Shown: in pieces, positions 6,731-9,841 of the stretch | How the letters are laid out: the number at the start of each line of letters is the position of its first letter | How positions within the stretch are numbered: position 1 is the stretch's first letter | NCBI GenBank assembly: GCA_002385815.1 | Contig: DGEE01000007.1 | Span: forward strand, 22,085-31,925 | DNA: 9,841 nucleotides | DNA from: Hungateiclostridiaceae bacterium UBA3934 | GTDB lineage: Bacteria > Bacillota > Clostridia > Acetivibrionales > DTU013 | Direction of reading: 5' to 3' | Program-made: the position numbers and the translations under genes | The notes under the pieces: generated by a model | What the model was told of the DNA's origin: nothing | What the model saw: only the letters and a program-made list of their open reading frames with translations | Database searches by the model: none

Positions 6731-7551
6731 AACAGTCCACCTCCTGTGCCTTCCTTGTCATACCTGGCCATGACACCCATGCTCAGCAGTATCAGCAGCA
6801 TCATGATGATCGAAACGGCTGAACCGAAGTTCCAGTCGTACACTCTCATGAACTGGTCCTCGATCAGGTTGCCTATGAGCATATACTGGCTTCCACCGAG
6901 CAGCTTGGAGATAATAAAGGTAGTGACAGCCGGCATGAATACCATCGTAATGCCCGAAACGACACCGGGAAGACTCAGGGGGAATATGACTTTCCTGAAC
7001 ACTGTGACAGTATCAGAACCCAGGTCTTCTGCTGCTTCGATCAGGCTCCTGTCGATCTTCCTCAAGACTGAATATATGGGGAGCACCATGAAGGGCAGAA
7101 AATTGTAGACCATGCCCAGAATGACTGCAAAATCGGTGTAAAGCAGATTCAGCTGTGGCAGACCCAATGCTCCCAGTAACGTGTTTATCAAACCTTTGCG
7201 ATCCAGCAGCGTCATCCATGCATATGTCCTCAGCAGGAAATTCATCCACATCGGGATGACGAAAAGCAGAACCAGTGTGCTTTTCCTGCTAATATCCCTG
7301 CCGGCAAGTATCATTGCCACAGGGTATCCTATGATAAAGCAGACGACAGTGCTGACCAGTGCCAGCAACACAGATCTCCATAACACCTTAAGATATGTGG
7401 GCTCCATGACCCTGATGAAATTATCCGGAGTAAGCACCGTCGTACCGTTTTCCGTTTTGGTAAAGCCGTAATACATTACGAGCAAAAGCGGTACGATAGT
7501 AAATATTATCATCCATAGTATATATGGATATGATATCCATCCCTTTTTCAT
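6727..7551 (-). CDS. potB: Polyamine ABC transporter permease PotB
   Basis: 274 residues. It is an inner-membrane permease subunit of the PotABCD importer. It starts MKKGWISYPYILWMIIFTIV with the first membrane segment at about 8-28, and five further hydrophobic segments follow. The EAA loop is at 172-196 (EAAEDLGSDTVTVFRKVIFP, then LSLPG), which couples to PotA. The region RTYAWMTLL (108-116) is typical of the PotB/binding-protein-dependent permease family. The ATG overlaps the potA stop by 4 nt (ATGA), so it is probably translated by ribosomes finishing potA; only a modest GGTG-type ribosome binding site lies upstream. Confidence 0.94.
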   Translation of the reverse strand: MKKGWISYPYILWMIIFTIVPLLLVMYYGFTKTENGTTVLTPDNFIRVMEPTYLKVLWRSVLLALVSTVVCFIIGYPVAMILAGRDISRKSTLVLLFVIPMWMNFLLRTYAWMTLLDRKGLINTLLGALGLPQLNLLYTDFAVILGMVYNFLPFMVLPIYSVLRKIDRSLIEAAEDLGSDTVTVFRKVIFPLSLPGVVSGITMVFMPAVTTFIISKLLGGSQYMLIGNLIEDQFMRVYDWNFGSAVSIIMMLLILLSMGVMARYDKEGTGGGLF

Positions 7552-8597
7552 ATGGCCGACACCTTTTTCATTATTTGAATATCCTGCGGGGATATTTGCA
7601 GCCCGACATCGGTATTTTCCGGTTCCATCGATGTACTGTGCACTATCCAGCCGTATCCGTTGTGGTCGTCCACCTGCATTTCATAATGGACGCCCTTAAA
7701 TATGACCGATTTGACTGTGCCCTGCAGAGGACTCTCATCCCTGGGCACCAGCCTGATATCCTCAGGGCGGATGACTACATCTACATCCTCGTTGATACCG
7801 AAGCCCTTGTCGACACAATCGAACTCATGACCTGCGAACCGTACTCTGTAGTCCCTGAGCATGACACCGTCTATGATGTTGCTTTCGCCTATGAAATCAG
7901 CGACGAATGCGTTTTTGGGCTCGTTGTATATGTCCTCGGGTGTTCCGATCTGCTGTATGGTCCCGTTTTGCATCACGACGATGGTGTCGGACATGGTCAG
8001 GGCCTCCTCCTGATCGTGGGTTACATATATGAAGGTGATGCCAAGCTGCTGCTGCATCCTTTTCAACTCCAGCTGCATCTCCTTGCGGAGCTTGAGGTCC
8101 AGTGCGCCAAGAGGCTCGTCCAGCAGCAGCACCTCAGGCTCATTGACCAGTGCACGCGCTATGGCGACTCTCTGTTGCTGGCCGCCGCTCAGGGAATCCA
8201 CGGAGCGTTTTTCGAAGCCTTCCAGATTCACCAGTTTCAGCATCCTTGAGACTTTTTCGCTGATCACCTTTTTGTCGGTTTTTTTGATCCTGAGCCCGAA
8301 TGCTATATTCTCAAAAACATTCATATGGGGAAACAGGGCGTATTTCTGGAAAACAGTATTGACCTTCCTTTTATAAGGCGGCATGTCAGTGATGTCGACA
8401 CCTTCGAAGATGATCTTGCCGGATGTCGGCTTCTCAAAACCGCCGATCAGACGTAAGGTAGTAGTTTTCCCACATCCGCTGGGACCCAGGAAAGTGATGA
8501 ATTCATTCTGACGGATGTACAGGTTGATACCCTTCAAAGCTTCAGTACCGTCATAATCTTTTACCAGATCCACTAATTCGATAATGTGTTTTGACAT
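7548..8597 (-). CDS. potA: Spermidine/putrescine ABC transporter ATP-binding protein PotA
   Basis: 349 residues, cytoplasmic. It hydrolyses ATP to power uptake through PotB/PotC. All ABC motifs are intact: Walker A GPSGCGKT (38-45), Q-loop Gln84, signature LSGGQQQR (136-143), Walker B VLLLDEP (156-162), D-loop GALD (164-167) and H-loop His194. The C-terminal third (about 235-345) is the regulatory TOBE-type domain of this subfamily (VVIRPEDIRLV, then GTVKSVIFKGVHYEMQV). AGGAGG-like AAGGGG (8606-8611) lies 8 nt before the ATG. The order potA-potB-potC-potD and the 4-nt overlap with potB identify the operon. The gene follows the xre-cupin regulator after 54 nt without a terminator. Confidence 0.95.
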   Translation of the reverse strand: MSKHIIELVDLVKDYDGTEALKGINLYIRQNEFITFLGPSGCGKTTTLRLIGGFEKPTSGKIIFEGVDITDMPPYKRKVNTVFQKYALFPHMNVFENIAFGLRIKKTDKKVISEKVSRMLKLVNLEGFEKRSVDSLSGGQQQRVAIARALVNEPEVLLLDEPLGALDLKLRKEMQLELKRMQQQLGITFIYVTHDQEEALTMSDTIVVMQNGTIQQIGTPEDIYNEPKNAFVADFIGESNIIDGVMLRDYRVRFAGHEFDCVDKGFGINEDVDVVIRPEDIRLVPRDESPLQGTVKSVIFKGVHYEMQVDDHNGYGWIVHSTSMEPENTDVGLQISPQDIQIMKKVSAI

Positions 8598-8634
8598 TTC
8601 GCATACCCCTTATACCAAATAGTCAAATAAGCCG

Positions 8635-8645
8635 GTGATTATCAC
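8635..8645. repeat. Short palindrome between regulator and potA
   Basis: GTGATTATCAC is an 11-bp perfect inverted repeat with a single central base, in the 54-nt gap between the regulator stop and potA. It could be a small protein-binding site or simply part of the untranslated spacer. It does not match the half-sites found upstream of the regulator. Confidence 0.35.
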
Positions 8646-8651
8646 GGTAAA

Positions 8652-9191
8652 TCAGAAACTGGGCGGAGTGGACACCCATAATACCTTTGCCTCTGTTTTC
8701 CCGGCGTTTGATATATAATGGACGAAATTTGGTTTATAGTAGAAAGCCTCACCTTTTTTCGCCCTGTATTTCCTTCCTGCCAGATGGACGAAAACACTTC
8801 CTGACAGCACATATCCGAACTCTTCTCCCTCGTGGGGATCATCCGGCTCAGAAGATCCGCCGGCGGTCAGCTCCAGCAGTATCGGCTCCATGTGGTTTTT
8901 TTGCGAGTCAGGCACGATCCACCTGATCACATGCTTAAGGTCATCATTTTCCTTCACGAAAGCATCGTCTTTCGTGAATACGATTTTTTCATCGATGCTG
9001 TCGTTGAAAAAATCCCTCAGGTTGGTACCAAGACACTGCAGTATATCCACGAGTGTTGCTATGGACGGAGATGTGAGATCCCTCTCTATCTGCGAAATGA
9101 AGCCTTTTGAGAGCTCACTCCTGTCTGCCAGCTCTTCCTGTGTCAGTCCGTTTTTGATCCTGAGCATTTTGATTTTGTGGCCTATTTGCAT
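8652..9191 (-). CDS. XRE-family transcriptional regulator with cupin domain
   Basis: 179 residues. The N-terminal helix-turn-helix (about 6-60) has the XRE pattern LRIKNGLTQEELADRSELSK followed by GFISQIER and PSIATLVDIL. The C-terminal cupin (about 100-175) shows the first motif HEGEEFGYVLSG (120-131) with His120, Glu123 and Glu124, and a second motif around GEAFYYKPNFVHYISN with His158. This is the architecture of PuuR-type regulators, where the cupin binds a small effector. Because it is the first gene of the pot operon, a role in controlling polyamine uptake is likely; the effector itself is inferred. The ATG at 9191 is preceded by AAAGGA (9202-9207) with 10 nt spacing. It probably binds the half-site array in its own leader. 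It is not close enough to E. coli PuuR by eye to use that gene name. Confidence 0.92.
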   Translation of the reverse strand: MQIGHKIKMLRIKNGLTQEELADRSELSKGFISQIERDLTSPSIATLVDILQCLGTNLRDFFNDSIDEKIVFTKDDAFVKENDDLKHVIRWIVPDSQKNHMEPILLELTAGGSSEPDDPHEGEEFGYVLSGSVFVHLAGRKYRAKKGEAFYYKPNFVHYISNAGKTEAKVLWVSTPPSF

Positions 9192-9243
9192 ACCATTGTT
9201 TTCCTTTCGATTTCCAGCGGCCGCCGAAATTATTCTCTATAAG

Positions 9244-9270
9244 TAAACATTTTGTTTAGAATCACTAAAC
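9244..9270. promoter_or_regulatory. Candidate operator: three alternating GTTTA/TAAAC half-sites
   Basis: TAAAC (9244-9248), GTTTA (9254-9258) and TAAAC (9266-9270) alternate in orientation and form two overlapping inverted repeats. These are TAAAC-ATTTT-GTTTA (5-bp arms) and GTTTAG-AATCA-CTAAAC (6-bp arms, 9254-9270). Both have 5-bp spacers. They lie about 8-35 nt downstream of the predicted start of the xre-pot transcript, a position where a bound repressor would block initiation or clearance. Binding by the XRE-cupin protein is inferred. Confidence 0.55.
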
Positions 9271-9284
9271 TCAAAAAACAATTT

Positions 9285-9314
9285 ATTATAATCACATAAT
9301 GCGGGTGATGTCAA
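9285..9314 (-). promoter_or_regulatory. Strong sigma-A promoter of the xre-potABCD operon
   Basis: On the - strand a perfect TTGACA (9309-9314) and a perfect TATAAT (9285-9290) are separated by 18 nt. Upstream of the -35 lies an A/T-only tract (about 9315-9336), resembling an UP element. The predicted start is near 9278, which gives a leader of about 86 nt before the regulator ATG. Both hexamers are exact consensus matches, so tight repression would be needed to keep the operon off. Confidence 0.8.
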
Positions 9315-9339
9315 TAATATTTTTAAAAAAATTTTTGTC

Positions 9340-9522
9340 AGGATATGGTGGCTCGGGTGAGCACGCTTAAGCAGGGCTACAGTTACGGCCAGGTGTGTTG
9401 CCAGGATCGGCCGGGAGGGGACAGCAACAGGTATTTGAGTGCAGGATATTCGTTGCCGGCTGCATGAGAAAATGCAGCAATAGTCCGCAATTCGATTGAA
9501 GGTGCTACTATTGCCCAGTATT
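9340..9522. other. Non-coding stretch with several inverted repeats
   Basis: No supportable gene lies in this interval, which is GC-richer than the A/T-rich promoter next to it. It contains GCTGCAT-GAGAAA-ATGCAGC (9459-9478), and GCAATAGT (9477-9484) paired with ACTATTGC (9507-9514) enclosing CAAT-TCG-ATTG (9488-9498). It also contains GCTTAAGC (about 9368-9375) and a GGCC-rich pair near 9392-9419. None is followed by a T-run in either direction, so they are not standard terminators. They directly follow the stop of the gene ending at 9523 and may be its 3' structure. I could not match any known RNA family. Confidence 0.45.
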
Positions 9523-9537
9523 TCAGGATTTCAGGAT
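9520..9537. repeat. 8-nt tandem duplication across a stop codon
   Basis: ATTTCAGG occurs twice in tandem (9520-9527 and 9528-9535) and is followed by a further AT. On the - strand the reading frame enters the second copy in a different phase, which creates the TGA stop at 9523-9525. Confidence 0.7.
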
Positions 9538-9840
9538 ATCGATGATACTTACCACCTTATCCATATAGACCCTCTGACGCATGTCGAGCACCGGCATCAG
9601 AAGCTTCAGGAATCTGAAAATATCCTCTTCGGCAGGGGAGTTCCTGTTCATGCTTCCTACATGCCTTTTTAGCTCCCTGTAAGCGCTGCTGAAGCGGATA
9701 CCCTGCTCGAATGCACTGCTGAAGCTGCCGCTTCTTGTCTGAGGCATAAAATTGGATATGGTCGTGATGATTTCACGCATGAGAGAGAGTCTGTCCGGAA
9801 GCACCGATTGCTCCGAACCCTCTTCAGAGATCCTGTGATC
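9523..9840 (-). CDS. Unrecognised small protein (5' partial)
   Basis: The frame is open to the right edge of the window (DHRISEEGSEQS precedes the GTG at 9804), so the gene probably starts outside and only the last 105 residues are seen. I do not recognise the family. The visible part is mostly helical and charged, with no Cys and no membrane segment: LSLMREIITTISNFMP, a Ser-rich patch (TRSGSFSSAF), AYRELKRHVGSM, and a terminal amphipathic region FRFLKLLMPVLDMRQRVYMD followed by KVVSIIDILKS. The Asp-x-Arg-Gln-Arg segment before a final hydrophobic helix recalls short, poorly characterised proteins of Clostridia, but this is only an impression. The stop codon lies inside an 8-nt tandem duplication. 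Confidence 0.6.
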   Translation of the reverse strand, partial: DHRISEEGSEQSVLPDRLSLMREIITTISNFMPQTRSGSFSSAFEQGIRFSSAYRELKRHVGSMNRNSPAEEDIFRFLKLLMPVLDMRQRVYMDKVVSIIDILKS

Positions 9841-9841
9841 T

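Noticed and set aside
7524..8249. A 241-codon + strand frame antisense to potA
   Set aside because: potA has every ABC motif intact on the other strand. The His/Leu/Tyr-rich translation of the antisense frame reflects codon use of potA.
8587..8640. A second promoter in the gap between the regulator and potA (TATAAG at about 8612-8617 on the - strand)
   Set aside because: No acceptable -35 lies 16-18 nt upstream (CACCGG at 17 nt), and TTGACT is only 6 nt away. The predicted start would also fall in the potA ribosome binding site.
9217..9224. GCGGCCGC palindrome in the regulator leader
   Set aside because: A GC-rich 8-bp palindrome is too little to claim an operator, and it does not match the half-site array upstream.
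9264..9292. A divergent + strand promoter: TATAAT at 9287-9292 within the palindrome ATTATAAT
   Set aside because: At 17-18 nt spacing the -35 sequences are ACTAAA or CACTAA, poor matches, and no + strand gene follows. The second TATAAT is a by-product of the palindromic sequence of the - strand -10 region.
9340..9522. A riboswitch, SRP RNA, 6S RNA or T-box in the non-coding stretch near the right edge
   Set aside because: I looked for the B12 box, T-box AGGGTGGAACCGCG, the SRP GGAAG loop region and other core motifs on both strands and found none.

Overview
The window looks like a chromosomal segment of a Bacillota bacterium, probably an anaerobic member of the Clostridia. The reasons are a MecA-family ClpC adaptor, a VanW-family envelope protein, a Gram-positive-style lipoprotein PotD, purine-rich AAGGAGG-type ribosome binding sites, GTG/TTG starts and sigma-A type promoters. 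This placement is an inference from gene content; no rRNA or other taxonomic marker is present.

Left arm, + strand (about 1-3700). A 5'-truncated membrane protein with a long acidic linker and a C-terminal TPR-like helical module is followed after 43 nt by a double PRC-barrel protein that also ends in an acidic linker and a small C-terminal module. A strong intrinsic terminator follows (2288-2322), then a membrane-anchored VanW-family protein. None of the three can be given a precise function; all look linked to the cell envelope or to scaffolding.

Centre (3700-4830). The + strand genes converge on a leftward block. A 13-bp perfect stem-loop with a U-rich tail on the - strand terminates mecA. 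mecA has its own TATAAT promoter.

Right arm, - strand (9314 down to 4830). A complete polyamine uptake operon runs xre-cupin regulator, potA (ATPase), potB and potC (permeases), potD (lipoprotein receptor). potA/potB and potB/potC overlap by 4 nt, which indicates translational coupling. A near-consensus promoter (TTGACA-18-TATAAT) with an A/T-rich upstream tract drives the operon from in front of the regulator. Three alternating GTTTA/TAAAC half-sites lie just downstream of the predicted transcription start, a plausible autoregulatory operator. PotD captures the polyamine outside, PotB/PotC form the channel, PotA hydrolyses ATP, and the cupin domain of the regulator probably senses the substrate or a related metabolite.

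Right edge. A 5'-truncated, unrecognised small protein gene ends at 9523, followed by about 180 nt of GC-rich non-coding DNA with nested inverted repeats. I found no tRNA, rRNA, CRISPR array, IS element or phage gene. No clearly new system is evident. The best leads are the operator array, an A10 tract at a domain junction in the PRC-barrel gene, and the paired acidic-linker proteins.
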